Assembly: GCF_013201645.1 (NCBI RefSeq)
Contig: NZ_CP053842.1
Span: 186,001-250,000 of the forward strand
Origin: Campylobacter corcagiensis
Lineage (GTDB): Bacteria; Campylobacterota; Campylobacteria; Campylobacterales; Campylobacteraceae
Direction of reading: 5' to 3'
DNA length: 64,000 nucleotides
Positions 1-8,427 of this stretch are shown piece by piece. The notes below the pieces were generated by a model. The model was not told where the DNA came from and did not search any database. It was given only the letters and a program-made list of their open reading frames with translations. A program made the translations under genes and the position numbers. Numbering within the stretch: the stretch's first letter is position 1; every line of letters begins with the position of its first letter.

Positions 1-1
1 T

Positions 2-448
2 GGGTTTTTAACTCCAGTTGTGACAAAAGATATAAACTTAAAGTACTATAAACTAAACAAAAAAGATGAGCCAAATTTTATAAGAGTAAGTATTCTTATG
101 CTAAAAGAGCTTGGAATTTTTATACTTTTGCTTTTGATCGCTCTTCCTTTTTTATTTGTGCCACTTGTTAATATTTTTGTTATTCACATTCCATTTTTTT
201 ATATGTATTATAAATTTATGCTTATCGATGTTAGTTCAAATGCCCTAAATAAAGAGCGTTTTGAGAGATTTTATGCTAAAGGTGGCGGATATGATTTTAT
301 CTTTTTGTGCTTTTTGTTTTATCTTGTTTCGCTCATACCACTTCTTGGAATTTTCTTACAAATTCTTTTTGTTATAAATCTCTCACACAATGTCTATCAA
401 AAAGAGCAAAATTTTAGAGCTAAATATCAACTCTTAGATGAAATTTAG
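2..448 (+). CDS. EI24-type integral membrane protein, 5' end missing
   Basis: The frame is already open at base 2, with residues GFLTPVVTKD ahead of the first GTG, so the gene continues left of the window and only its last ~149 residues are seen. Two hydrophobic stretches that look like paired membrane helices flank a basic segment (KERFERFYAKGG). The second runs through FIFLCFLFYLVSLIPLLGIF, and the tail reads INLSHNVYQKE. This layout fits the EI24/CysZ-like family of inner-membrane proteins, whose role in Campylobacter is not established. It is monocistronic or last in its operon, with about 130 bp before the next start. The family call is moderate because half of the protein is missing. 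Confidence 0.55.
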   Translation, partial: GFLTPVVTKDINLKYYKLNKKDEPNFIRVSILMLKELGIFILLLLIALPFLFVPLVNIFVIHIPFFYMYYKFMLIDVSSNALNKERFERFYAKGGGYDFIFLCFLFYLVSLIPLLGIFLQILFVINLSHNVYQKEQNFRAKYQLLDEI

Positions 449-524
449 CTAAAAATCTATAAAAATTAGAAGTTAAATTTAAAAAACCTACAATTTTGAT
501 AGTCGTTATTAATAATTTTTATTA

Positions 525-553
525 TTGACAAAAATATTTTAATATGCTAAAAT
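525..553 (+). promoter_or_regulatory. sigma-70 type promoter of the desulforubrerythrin gene
   Basis: TTGACA (525-530), a 17-base spacer and TAAAAT (548-553) form a near-consensus promoter. An in-frame ATG at 544 lies inside it, so a transcript starting near 560 could not use that ATG. This decides for the ATG at 583, which has a GAAAGG ribosome site. AT-rich inverted sequence just upstream (about 505-525) could bind a Fur/PerR-type regulator, but I cannot assign one. Confidence 0.6.
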
Positions 554-582
554 TACGTGATTTTGATAATGAAAGGTTGAAA

Positions 583-1230
583 ATGAGACAATATGAAACT
601 TATAAATGCCCAAAATGCGGTAATGAAGTAGAAGTTCAAAAAGTTGGCGGTGGCGAGCTTGTTTGCTGTGGCGAAAAGATGGAGTGTATAACAAAAGATC
701 TAACTGAAGTAAACCTTATGAAGGCTTTTGCTGGTGAGTCAATGGCTAGAAATAAGTATGAATTTTATGGAGATTACGCAGAAAAAGCTGGCTATAGAGT
801 TATAGCTGATCACTTCAGAGAAGCTGCTAAAAATGAGAGAAAACACGCTAAAATGGAATTTGAAGCATATAAAGAAAAGATTGGTGTTGATCTAAAAGAT
901 ATCGGTGCAAACCTGCTTGATGCAGCAGCTGGAGAGAGATATGAACATGAGATAATGTATCCAGACTTTTCTCAAGTTGCAAAAGAAGAGGGGCATAAAG
1001 AGATAGCTTCTATGTTTAAAAGAATCGGTGGAGTTGAGGTTGAACACGAAAGAGAGTATCTTGAGTTAAAACAGTTTCTTGATGATGAGAAATTCTTTAA
1101 AGATGAGGGTGAGGAAGTCTGGGTCTGTGGAGTTTGTGGCCATGTTCACAGAGGTAAAACCGCACCAAAAGTATGTCCAGTTTGTGATCATCCACAAGAG
1201 CATTTCAGAAGAGAATTTTTACTAGCGTAA
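583..1230 (+). CDS. desulforubrerythrin (peroxide-reducing non-heme iron protein)
   Basis: This is a cytoplasmic iron protein that reduces hydrogen peroxide in microaerophiles. Three domains appear in order. An N-terminal desulforedoxin-like knuckle has CPKCG near residues 9-13 and a CC pair about 20 residues later. A four-helix di-iron rubrerythrin domain follows, with repeated E..(R)H motifs ([23 protein letters not shown]). A C-terminal rubredoxin domain has CGVCG and CPVCD. The length of 215 residues matches the Campylobacter Rrc/DRbr protein. The start at 583 is chosen over 544 because the promoter overlaps 544. A GGGG/CCCC hairpin terminator follows. It is a single-gene unit and confidence is high. 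Confidence 0.93.
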   Translation: MRQYETYKCPKCGNEVEVQKVGGGELVCCGEKMECITKDLTEVNLMKAFAGESMARNKYEFYGDYAEKAGYRVIADHFREAAKNERKHAKMEFEAYKEKIGVDLKDIGANLLDAAAGERYEHEIMYPDFSQVAKEEGHKEIASMFKRIGGVEVEHEREYLELKQFLDDEKFFKDEGEEVWVCGVCGHVHRGKTAPKVCPVCDHPQEHFRREFLLA

Positions 1231-1234
1231 ATTT

Positions 1235-1260
1235 AAGGGGTTAAATTTAGCCCCTTTTTA
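1235..1260 (+). terminator. rho-independent terminator after desulforubrerythrin
   Basis: Stem AAGGGG (1235-1240) pairs with CCCCTT (1251-1256) across a 10-base loop and runs into a T-rich tail. It sits 4 bases after the desulforubrerythrin stop codon. Confidence 0.75.
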
Positions 1261-1336
1261 GCTTGAATTTTAGAAATTTATTAATTACATAATTTATCGT
1301 AAAATATACAAATTTATAATTTTATACTAGGGGTGA

Positions 1337-1741
1337 TTAAAGTCCTTTTATTCTTTTAAGCTCTGGGTCTATAGCTTTTTTATTGCCCGCTCTATCAACA
1401 CTTACATAAACAACAGTTGCACTTGTTACATGCAGGCAAACTACTGTATTATCGCTAGTAAAACGCTCCACTACTACATTTACTTTAGTTGTTATTGATG
1501 TATTTCCAACTGCTACTATTTTTGCATAGCAACTTACTGTATCGCCTATAAAAACAGGCTCTTTAAAGATAACTTCTTTCATCGATATCGTTACAACTCT
1601 TTCAGGGGCAACTTCTCTAGCGGCCATAGCTCCAGCTTGGTCTATTCTAGATAAAATCCAACCACCAAAGATATTTCCAGCTGGATTTGTATCAGCTGGC
1701 ATTGCTACAACTTTTATTCTTAAATCACTCTGTTGTATCAT
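1337..1741 (-). CDS. acyl-CoA thioesterase, YciA/Cj0915-like hotdog hydrolase
   Basis: A small hotdog-fold thioesterase that hydrolyses acyl-CoA in the cytoplasm. The 134 residues carry the family's N-terminal signature, an asparagine-rich NPAGNIFGGWILSRIDQAG with the catalytic acidic residue in the RIDQAG helix. The β-strand core follows (EVIFKEPVFIGDTVSCYAK), then the C-terminal ATVVYVSVDRAGN. It is divergent from the neighbouring ciaB, the same pairing as Cj0915/Cj0914c in C. jejuni. The preferred substrate cannot be read from sequence. The family call is secure. Confidence 0.88.
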   Translation of the reverse strand: MIQQSDLRIKVVAMPADTNPAGNIFGGWILSRIDQAGAMAAREVAPERVVTISMKEVIFKEPVFIGDTVSCYAKIVAVGNTSITTKVNVVVERFTSDNTVVCLHVTSATVVYVSVDRAGNKKAIDPELKRIKGL

Positions 1742-1844
1742 ATTTTTCCTTTATTTTATATCTTATAAATTCTATCAAACAAATTTTAACACTATTAAAA
1801 TTATTACGCTAAAATAATCTATTAGTAAGTTTAAAAGGTTGTAG

Positions 1845-3641
1845 ATGAATAATGATTACAGTAAATTTTTAGAATTTGTAGAAGAAAATAGACAAAAGCT
1901 TAATGCTTTATATAAAGATTTAGATAATGATTATGTTAAAAAAGGGCTTCAAATTTGTGACTTTAAAGGCTCAAAAAGTGAGAAAATGGCGGTTTTAAGA
2001 CGCATAGTTGACTTAAAAACAGACCCACTTTTAATAGAGCTTAAAAAGAAAAATCTAAGTAAGGAAAAAAGCATAGAAATTCGTGATAAGATGTTTAAAT
2101 ATACGGCTTTAATTCATGAAAATATGCATAGAAATTTAGTAAATAAAGCTATGGATTTTAAAGTGTTAAGTAGCTTTAATCTAGCACTCATAAATGGCAT
2201 ACATAAAATAGGGCTTATTTTTAACAAACTTCAACCCCTTTGGCAGCAAAGAGTTATTGATGAAAACTCATTTAAATTTAAAGCTATGAAAAATCCATAT
2301 AAATTTATAAAAGATAATGCCTTATATCAAAAAACAAGCCGTGGTGAGATTTCTGATAGATGCTATGGGGTGGTAAAATTTATAAATGACAAAGAGGCTG
2401 TTTTAGAGCCTTACGCAGTAGCTTTTCCTGAGTTTGCAAAAGAGCTTGAAAGAGCTTTTGATGAGCTTTTAGATGAGCTTAAAATTTATGGTGTAAGTCA
2501 AGAAGAGCTTTCTTATATTAGGTATTTGGAGAATTTAAAATACGCTATTTTAGAAACAAATCCTGATAGAGTAATAGATGCTTGGAGAGATGCTGAAATG
2601 GCTTGGATGGATACAAAAGGTGATATCCAAATAGGTCATCTGCTTGAGTATTATGAAGACGCTTACACTCATGTAGTTGCCTTAGAATGGGATGTTAGGC
2701 TTAAAGAAAATGGCGATTTTGATGATTTAGACTTTAAAAAAGATGTTAAAAAAAGCTTTGGAAAAGTTTATGAAAATATCGGGGCAAATAACTCGTTTAT
2801 GCGTTCTATGGTTAATTCTAATATTGATAAAACTCAGCTTTATATTTCAACTCCAGCACTTTATTATGGAGCTGATTTAGAAGGTCTTTTTAGTGCTCAA
2901 GTTGTTCCAAATGATGAGTTTGTAAGTGCAAATAGTGGGAAAAAAATATTTGCTTTTGTAAAGCATGTTTATGAAGCGGCCAAATCAAGACCATATATGA
3001 AAATAGCAAGTGAGATTTTTGAAAAAAACTACTTGGACTATGGACGAGATATCTTAAACAATAAGCCTGAAATCTGGAGAAAAGTTTATGAGATAAGCAC
3101 AATTGGTCATGAATTTGGTCATCTTTGGTTTATAGATGATAGCACAGAAAATTCTATGAACAAAAGCGGTGTTTTTAAATTTATAGAGGAGTATAAAGCA
3201 ACAACTGGCGGGTTAATAAATTTCTTTTATAACGAAAAAGCTGAACTTAAAAAGCCAGTATTTGATGAGCTTATCCGTAGAAGTGTAGGGCTTATTGCTT
3301 GGCAAGAAGTAGAACATGTTAGGGCGTATTATTGCGAAGGACTTATACATTTAACTTTGCTTTTTGAAAGTGGGGCGTTAAATTTTAATGGTAAAAAACT
3401 AATAGTAAATTTAGACGCTTATCCTAAATTTAAAGATTTAACGATAAAAAACTATGAGAATTTAGCAACTCATTATACAAAAAAGCTAGATGCGGCTATA
3501 TTTTTGGATAAATTTGCTGTTTTTGAAGGTGATGTTTACTTGCCAAAGGATAAAAAAGTGCGAGAATTTGTTGAGTATTATCACGCACTTTATAAGGAAA
3601 TTGGCAATGAGATTGATGAAGATGCTACGAATTTAGCTTGA
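1845..3641 (+). CDS. ciaB: CiaB-like protein with a zinc-metalloprotease motif
   Basis: A homologue of the Campylobacter invasion antigen B, recognised by length (598 residues, family about 610), overall sequence and position next to the Cj0915-type thioesterase. No signal peptide or membrane segment is seen. Residues 422-426 read HEFGH, an HExxH zinc site, and an EEYKA segment at 448-452 could supply the third zinc ligand as in gluzincin peptidases. CiaB was described in C. jejuni as a secreted effector needed for cell entry; the motif instead suggests a peptidase. Its last 17 bases overlap the converging gene downstream. The start is supported by AAAAGG 7 bases upstream. Confidence 0.82.
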   Translation: MNNDYSKFLEFVEENRQKLNALYKDLDNDYVKKGLQICDFKGSKSEKMAVLRRIVDLKTDPLLIELKKKNLSKEKSIEIRDKMFKYTALIHENMHRNLVNKAMDFKVLSSFNLALINGIHKIGLIFNKLQPLWQQRVIDENSFKFKAMKNPYKFIKDNALYQKTSRGEISDRCYGVVKFINDKEAVLEPYAVAFPEFAKELERAFDELLDELKIYGVSQEELSYIRYLENLKYAILETNPDRVIDAWRDAEMAWMDTKGDIQIGHLLEYYEDAYTHVVALEWDVRLKENGDFDDLDFKKDVKKSFGKVYENIGANNSFMRSMVNSNIDKTQLYISTPALYYGADLEGLFSAQVVPNDEFVSANSGKKIFAFVKHVYEAAKSRPYMKIASEIFEKNYLDYGRDILNNKPEIWRKVYEISTIGHEFGHLWFIDDSTENSMNKSGVFKFIEEYKATTGGLINFFYNEKAELKKPVFDELIRRSVGLIAWQEVEHVRAYYCEGLIHLTLLFESGALNFNGKKLIVNLDAYPKFKDLTIKNYENLATHYTKKLDAAIFLDKFAVFEGDVYLPKDKKVREFVEYYHALYKEIGNEIDEDATNLA

Positions 3642-4152
3642 TTTTTTCTATATCACCGTATCTGAAGTGCTCTTTGATTTTGCCCATAAGTGCGGTGGTT
3701 TCTTCATTTATTGGCAAAACTATATGATGACCTTCTTTAAAGGCGATGAAGTAGTTATCTTCGCTTTTAATTACTCTATTAACCGAGTCAAGCTGGAAAA
3801 TCTCACTTGGCTTTGGCTTTTCTTTGTTATAAAATTTAATCACTCCATCATCTATCTCAAAATTCATCAAAACACTAGAATTTTCTATATTTTTTGCGAT
3901 TTTAAGATGCTTTAAAAGCAAACGATTATAAAATTTAGGATAAAAAATAAGCCATAAAATAGAAGCAACTATGGCTGTAATAGTAAGAATTGGCACTGTT
4001 TTAGCAATACCATCGATGATAATACCAACAAGTAGAAATTCAAAAGGTATAGCATAAGTGCTAATTAGTTTTTGTTTTTTTGCCTTTTTACTGTGAAGTA
4101 GCATAAAGGTGTTTAGGTTAATGACATCTTTATCTGTGATGGTAACTCTCAT
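3625..4152 (-). CDS. YcxB-like membrane protein of unknown function
   Basis: A 175-residue protein with a basic N-terminus, two adjacent membrane helices at about residues 31-72 (FEFLLVGIIIDGIA, PILTITAIVASILWLIF) and a soluble C-terminal domain. That domain has the IFQLDSVNRVIKSEDNYFIAF pattern and a late IVLPINEE strand, as in the YcxB family. The family has no known biochemical role. The gene converges on ciaB with a 17-base overlap and appears monocistronic. The start ATG has an AAAGGAAA ribosome site. Confidence 0.6.
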   Translation of the reverse strand: MRVTITDKDVINLNTFMLLHSKKAKKQKLISTYAIPFEFLLVGIIIDGIAKTVPILTITAIVASILWLIFYPKFYNRLLLKHLKIAKNIENSSVLMNFEIDDGVIKFYNKEKPKPSEIFQLDSVNRVIKSEDNYFIAFKEGHHIVLPINEETTALMGKIKEHFRYGDIEKIKLNS

Positions 4153-4236
4153 TTTTTTCCTTTTTAAAATTTGGGTATTGTAGCGAAATTTATAAATTTT
4201 AGCAAAGTAGCATTTTTTAAGTAAAAATTAGATAAA

Positions 4237-4344
4237 ATGCTAGATTTAAGTAAAATTAAAAGGTTGATTGTGGATTATGATTTTAAATTTGATATGTTGA
4301 ATTTAACCTTTATTATGGACTTTTCAGCCTTAAAAAGGGAATAA
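4237..4344 (+). CDS. possible small ORF just upstream of the Aas-like gene
   Basis: An open frame of 35 codons from ATG 4237, or 24 codons from an in-frame GTG at 4270 that has AAAAGG six bases upstream. It ends in TAA immediately before the ATG of the next gene, and its last codons contain that gene's AAAAAGGGA ribosome site. The peptide is mixed hydrophobic/acidic with no motif I recognise. The abutting stop/start suggests translational coupling or a leader peptide, but a chance ORF is quite possible. Confidence 0.25.
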   Translation: MLDLSKIKRLIVDYDFKFDMLNLTFIMDFSALKRE

Positions 4345-7300
4345 ATGAAAGAGCTTTTTAAACTGAGGGGTTTTTTAGTTTTTACTACGATAGTTTTGTT
4401 AAATGCCAGCATAGATTTAGGTCATAAGATTACCATACAAAACACACTTGTTAAAAGCTTTACGGGGGATACTTTAGTAACTCTTACAGCTTTAGTAAAT
4501 TTGCTGATTTTGCTGCCATATGTAGCCTGTTTTTCACTAAGTGGCTTTATAAATGATAAATTCTCACGAACTTTAGTCTCAAGATATGCTGCAGCAAGTG
4601 AGATAATCTTTACTGCTTTTATAACAATAGCTTATTTTAACGGCTGGTTTTATTTTGCTTTTGCTATGACAATACTTCTAGCTATACAAAGTGCTATTTA
4701 CTCTCCTGCTAAATACTCACTCATAAAACAGATCGTAGGTGAGAAAAACCTAGGTCCAGCAAATGGCGTCATAGAAGCGGTTACGATTATTGCCATACTT
4801 GCATCATCACTAGTTTTTTCTATCGTGTTTGAAAATTTTGCCGTTGTTTCAGATAATCCTGGTGAAATAATGAAATCAGTTTGGTTTATAGGTCTTATTC
4901 TTTTTATAACTTCTTCAACTGAGACATTTTTAGCTTACAGACTTCCTTATTTTAAACCAACTAACAAAGAGGCTAAATTTAAGCCTGTAAAATACATAAC
5001 CTTTGGCTATTTGCGTGAAAATTTAAGCCTTATTTTTAAAGATAAAAACATCTGGCTTGCTGTTTTGGGACTTTCTATTTTCTGGGCTCTTTCTCAGCTT
5101 ATAATCGCAGTTTTTCCAGCTCATTATAAATTTATGAGCACAGATGATAATGTTATAATCATACAGCTAATTCTAGCTATAAGTGCCTTAGGGCTTGTGT
5201 TTGGGTCTGTATTTGCAGGGCATTGTTCTAAAAACCACATAGAACTTGGTCTTGTGCCACTTGGAGCAGCTTTGCTCTTTGCGTCTTTATTTATGTTTGC
5301 AAACGCTCATAGCTTATTAATGCTTGTAGTTTGTTCTATATCTTTTGGGTTTGCTGGGGGAATTTTTATAGTTCCACTTAATGCAAATATTCAGCTTTTT
5401 TCAAAAGATGATCACATGGGTAGGACAATTGCAGCAAGCAACTTTATCCAAAACATCTTCATGGTTGGATTTTTAGTTATTGCTATATTTTTCTCAACTA
5501 TAAAAATGAGCACAACGAATATCTTTCTTTTGGCTAGTTTTACTGCACTATTAGTGGCAGTTATAGCGTTTTATGTTCTAAAAAACATCTCAGTTAGGAT
5601 AATAGTTTTACCATTCTTTAAGCTTTTTTACACAATTCGTTCACATGGATTAGAAAACATACCAAAAAGTGGTTCGGCTTTGCTTTTAGGAAATCACATA
5701 ACATGGATTGATTGGCTTTTTATACAGATGGTGGTTAAAAGACCGATTAAATTTGTGATGCATGTTAGGTTTTATGAAGGGCTAGGTGTTAAGTGGCTTT
5801 TGAAATTTTTTGGTGCTATTCCAATAGGTGGAAGTTCAAGTAGAAGTGCTTTTGAGACGATAAGTGAAGAGCTAAAAAACGGTAGTTTAGTATGTCTTTT
5901 TCCAGAAGGGCATATGACAAGAAATTCTAGAATGTATGATTTTCAAAAAGGTTTTGAAGTAGCAATAAACGGCACAAATGCGCCGATTATTCCTTTTCAT
6001 ATGAAAGGTTTTTGGGGTTCATTTTGGTCTTTGGCAAACAAAGACTTTAAAAAAAGGACAAAAAAACAGAGATTTAGAAGAATTTTAGCTATATCATTTG
6101 GTGAAATGATGCCATCAGGATCTAATGCTTTAGAGGTAAAAGAGGCTGTTAAAAAGCAAAGTTTTTACTCCTGGGATCTTTATTTAAAAGAGCAAAAGCC
6201 ACCACATTTGCAGTTTTTAGATAGTGTAAGAAGAAATTTATTTAAAGTAAATATTGTAAATTTTGATGGTAAAGAAGTTAGAGGATTTGCATTTTTAACT
6301 GCTGTGCTTATGTTTATAAAAAAGCTTGATATGAAAGGTGAAAATATAGGAATTTTGCTTCCTCCAAGTGTTGCTTGTAGTGCTTTGAATTTAGCCATTT
6401 TTTCTCAGAAAAAAAGAGCAGTAAATCTTAACTATACAATGGGCGATGCTATGCTTGAAAAGTGCGTAAATAAAGCTAAGATTAAAGTTATATTTTCATC
6501 AAGGAAATTTATAGAAAAGCTAGAAAACAGAGGTCTTATTATAAATGAAAATGTTAAGTCTAGGATTTATTACCTTGAAGATTTAGCAGATATAGTCTCT
6601 AAATTTGATAAAATTTCAACTGCCTTAACTGCTATTTTTATGCCAAAATTTCTTATAAATGCACTATATTTTGATAGTGTTAAACTAAATGATGATGCAC
6701 TTATTTTATTTAGTAGTGGAAGTGAGGGTGAGCCAAAAGGTATAGTTTTAACTCATAAAAATTTAGTTGCAAACACAAAGCAAATTGCTGATCTTTTAGC
6801 ATCACCAAAAAATGAGGTAATGTTCGCAAGTCTTCCTGTTTTTCATACTTTTGGACTAACTGTAACTATGCTTTATCCTTTAGTAGAAGGTATTAAAAGC
6901 GTTTGTGTGGCAGATCCAACTGATGCTTATACGGTTGGAAAGATGGCGTGTAAATATAAAGCTACGATAATGTTTGGAACCTCAACTTTTTATAGGTTAT
7001 ATATAAAACAAAGAAAACTTGCTCCAGCTATGTTTGATACGTTAAGGTACGCTGTGGCTGGTGGCGAGAAGCTAAATTCGGATGTAAAAAAGGAATTTAG
7101 GCTTAAATTTGGTATAAGTTTACTTGAAGGATATGGTACGACTGAGACCGGACCTGTGATAAGTGTGAATTTACCAAATGAGATTGATGAAGGAACATTT
7201 AAAGAGAGAATTTTCGAGCGTCCAAATAGTGTTGGAATAGCTTTAGCTGGGACTATTGTAAAAATAGTAGATAAAGAATTTAACGAACTTGATTTGGGTG

Positions 7301-7803
7301 AAAGTGGACTTATCTTAGTAGCTGGTCATCAGGTTATGAAGGGGTATTATGAGAGTGATAAGGAGTGGAGAGTTAAAATAGATGGATTTACTTACTATAA
7401 TACCGGCGATATCGGCTATGTTGATGAAAGAGGCTTTATTTTTATAACTGATAGGCTCTCACGCTTTGCTAAAGTAGGTGGTGAGATGATAAGTTTAGCA
7501 GCAGTTGAAGAGAGTTTAAGAGATAGTTTTAGCGAAGATGAGATGATAGCGGCAACTAACCTTGATGATGATAAAAAGGGTGAAAAAATCATACTTTTAT
7601 ATGTTGGAAAGAAGAAAAAAGAAGAGCTTTATGAGATAGTAAATGGTTCATCTTTAGCTCCGATTGCTAGACCAAGTGAGGTTATTAAAGTTCGTTCAAT
7701 TCCGGTTTTAGGTACAGGAAAGGTTGACCTAAAAGGGCTTAAGAATTTAGCTAAGAAAAAACTCGAAGGCGGAATTGACTGGAAATTTTGGGAGAAAGAT
7801 TAG
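4345..7803 (+). CDS. aas: bifunctional lysophospholipid transporter / acyl-ACP synthetase–acyltransferase (LplT-Aas type fusion)
   Basis: A 1152-residue three-domain inner-membrane enzyme for lysophospholipid salvage. Residues 1 to about 415 form a major-facilitator transporter like LplT, with about 12 hydrophobic helices. Residues about 420-620 form a PlsC acyltransferase with NHITWID (the HX4D site) and FPEGHMTR. Residues about 640-1150 form an AMP-binding acyl-ACP synthetase with FSSGSEGEPKG, GYGTTETGP and YYNTGDIGY. The likely reaction is flipping 2-acyl-lysophospholipid inward, activating fatty acid on ACP and re-acylating the lipid. E. coli uses two proteins for this. All three active-site motifs are present, so it should be functional. 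Confidence 0.88.
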   Translation: MKELFKLRGFLVFTTIVLLNASIDLGHKITIQNTLVKSFTGDTLVTLTALVNLLILLPYVACFSLSGFINDKFSRTLVSRYAAASEIIFTAFITIAYFNGWFYFAFAMTILLAIQSAIYSPAKYSLIKQIVGEKNLGPANGVIEAVTIIAILASSLVFSIVFENFAVVSDNPGEIMKSVWFIGLILFITSSTETFLAYRLPYFKPTNKEAKFKPVKYITFGYLRENLSLIFKDKNIWLAVLGLSIFWALSQLIIAVFPAHYKFMSTDDNVIIIQLILAISALGLVFGSVFAGHCSKNHIELGLVPLGAALLFASLFMFANAHSLLMLVVCSISFGFAGGIFIVPLNANIQLFSKDDHMGRTIAASNFIQNIFMVGFLVIAIFFSTIKMSTTNIFLLASFTALLVAVIAFYVLKNISVRIIVLPFFKLFYTIRSHGLENIPKSGSALLLGNHITWIDWLFIQMVVKRPIKFVMHVRFYEGLGVKWLLKFFGAIPIGGSSSRSAFETISEELKNGSLVCLFPEGHMTRNSRMYDFQKGFEVAINGTNAPIIPFHMKGFWGSFWSLANKDFKKRTKKQRFRRILAISFGEMMPSGSNALEVKEAVKKQSFYSWDLYLKEQKPPHLQFLDSVRRNLFKVNIVNFDGKEVRGFAFLTAVLMFIKKLDMKGENIGILLPPSVACSALNLAIFSQKKRAVNLNYTMGDAMLEKCVNKAKIKVIFSSRKFIEKLENRGLIINENVKSRIYYLEDLADIVSKFDKISTALTAIFMPKFLINALYFDSVKLNDDALILFSSGSEGEPKGIVLTHKNLVANTKQIADLLASPKNEVMFASLPVFHTFGLTVTMLYPLVEGIKSVCVADPTDAYTVGKMACKYKATIMFGTSTFYRLYIKQRKLAPAMFDTLRYAVAGGEKLNSDVKKEFRLKFGISLLEGYGTTETGPVISVNLPNEIDEGTFKERIFERPNSVGIALAGTIVKIVDKEFNELDLGESGLILVAGHQVMKGYYESDKEWRVKIDGFTYYNTGDIGYVDERGFIFITDRLSRFAKVGGEMISLAAVEESLRDSFSEDEMIAATNLDDDKKGEKIILLYVGKKKKEELYEIVNGSSLAPIARPSEVIKVRSIPVLGTGKVDLKGLKNLAKKKLEGGIDWKFWEKD

Positions 7804-7891
7804 GGTAGTATTGGGATTAAGTTTGCTGAAAAGTTTTTGTTAATACATTTAATATGATTATTTTATATGTAAACTTAAATTCCGCATTATC

Positions 7892-7932
7892 ATAAAAGTC
7901 AATAAAAATTTTTAATTTTTATTGACTTTTAT
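7892..7932. repeat. perfect 19-bp inverted repeat overlapping the Panacea gene promoter
   Basis: ATAAAAGTCAATAAAAATT (7892-7910) and its exact reverse complement (7914-7932) are separated by TTT. The right arm contains the −35 box of the promoter for the next gene. It could be an operator for an autoregulated toxin–antitoxin operon or an AT-rich terminator hairpin for the gene upstream; its position favours the operator. Confidence 0.7.
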
Positions 7933-7950
7933 ACTTAATTGTATTAGAAT
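7922..7950 (+). promoter_or_regulatory. sigma-70 promoter of the Panacea operon
   Basis: TTGACT (7922-7927), a 17-base spacer and TAGAAT (7945-7950) lie about 40 bases before the ATG at 7990, which has a strong AAAGGGGG ribosome site. The −35 box lies within the right arm of the 19-bp inverted repeat. Confidence 0.65.
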
Positions 7951-7989
7951 GAAAATCACAATAAAAATTATGTGTAAAGGGGGTATAGA

Positions 7990-8427
7990 ATGAAAGCATT
8001 GTATGTGGCTAAATATATTTTAGCTAAATGTACTAATGATGGTCACCCTATTAGTAATTTGCAGCTTCAAAAAATACTCTATTATATACAGTATGAATTT
8101 TTAACTAAATATGATGAACCGCTTTTTGAAGATGATTTTGAAGCTTGGAAATTTGGTCCAGTAATACCATCTATTTATTATAAATATTGTGCTGGTGGTT
8201 CTTTAAAAATTATAAGTAATGATAATGCTGATGAAGATTTTAATGATTTATATTTAAATCAAAAATATGTAATTGACGAAATTGTAGAGAAACAAAGAAT
8301 AAAATATCCTTGGAATTTGGTAAATGAAGTTCATAAAAAAAATAAGGCTTGGGATAAGGTGTTTTCTCAAGGTGCTGGATCGGGAAAAATAATACAGCAA
8401 AAAGACATAAAAGAGAATGGATTTTAA
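7990..8427 (+). CDS. Panacea-domain (DUF4065, SocA-like) antitoxin-type protein
   Basis: A 145-residue soluble protein. The Panacea/DUF4065 signature is clear: YVAKYILAKC, the NLQLQKILYYIQYEFL helix, and FEAWKFGPVIPSIYYKY. This domain is known as a promiscuous antitoxin that pairs with many unrelated toxins, and also occurs in the proteolytic adaptor SocA. The last 11 bases overlap the start of the next gene (ATGGATTTTAA), showing coupled expression with a putative toxin partner. It is absent from the corresponding core gene order I know, so it is probably an acquired cassette. The family call is strong; the antitoxin role is inferred. Confidence 0.85.
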   Translation: MKALYVAKYILAKCTNDGHPISNLQLQKILYYIQYEFLTKYDEPLFEDDFEAWKFGPVIPSIYYKYCAGGSLKIISNDNADEDFNDLYLNQKYVIDEIVEKQRIKYPWNLVNEVHKKNKAWDKVFSQGAGSGKIIQQKDIKENGF

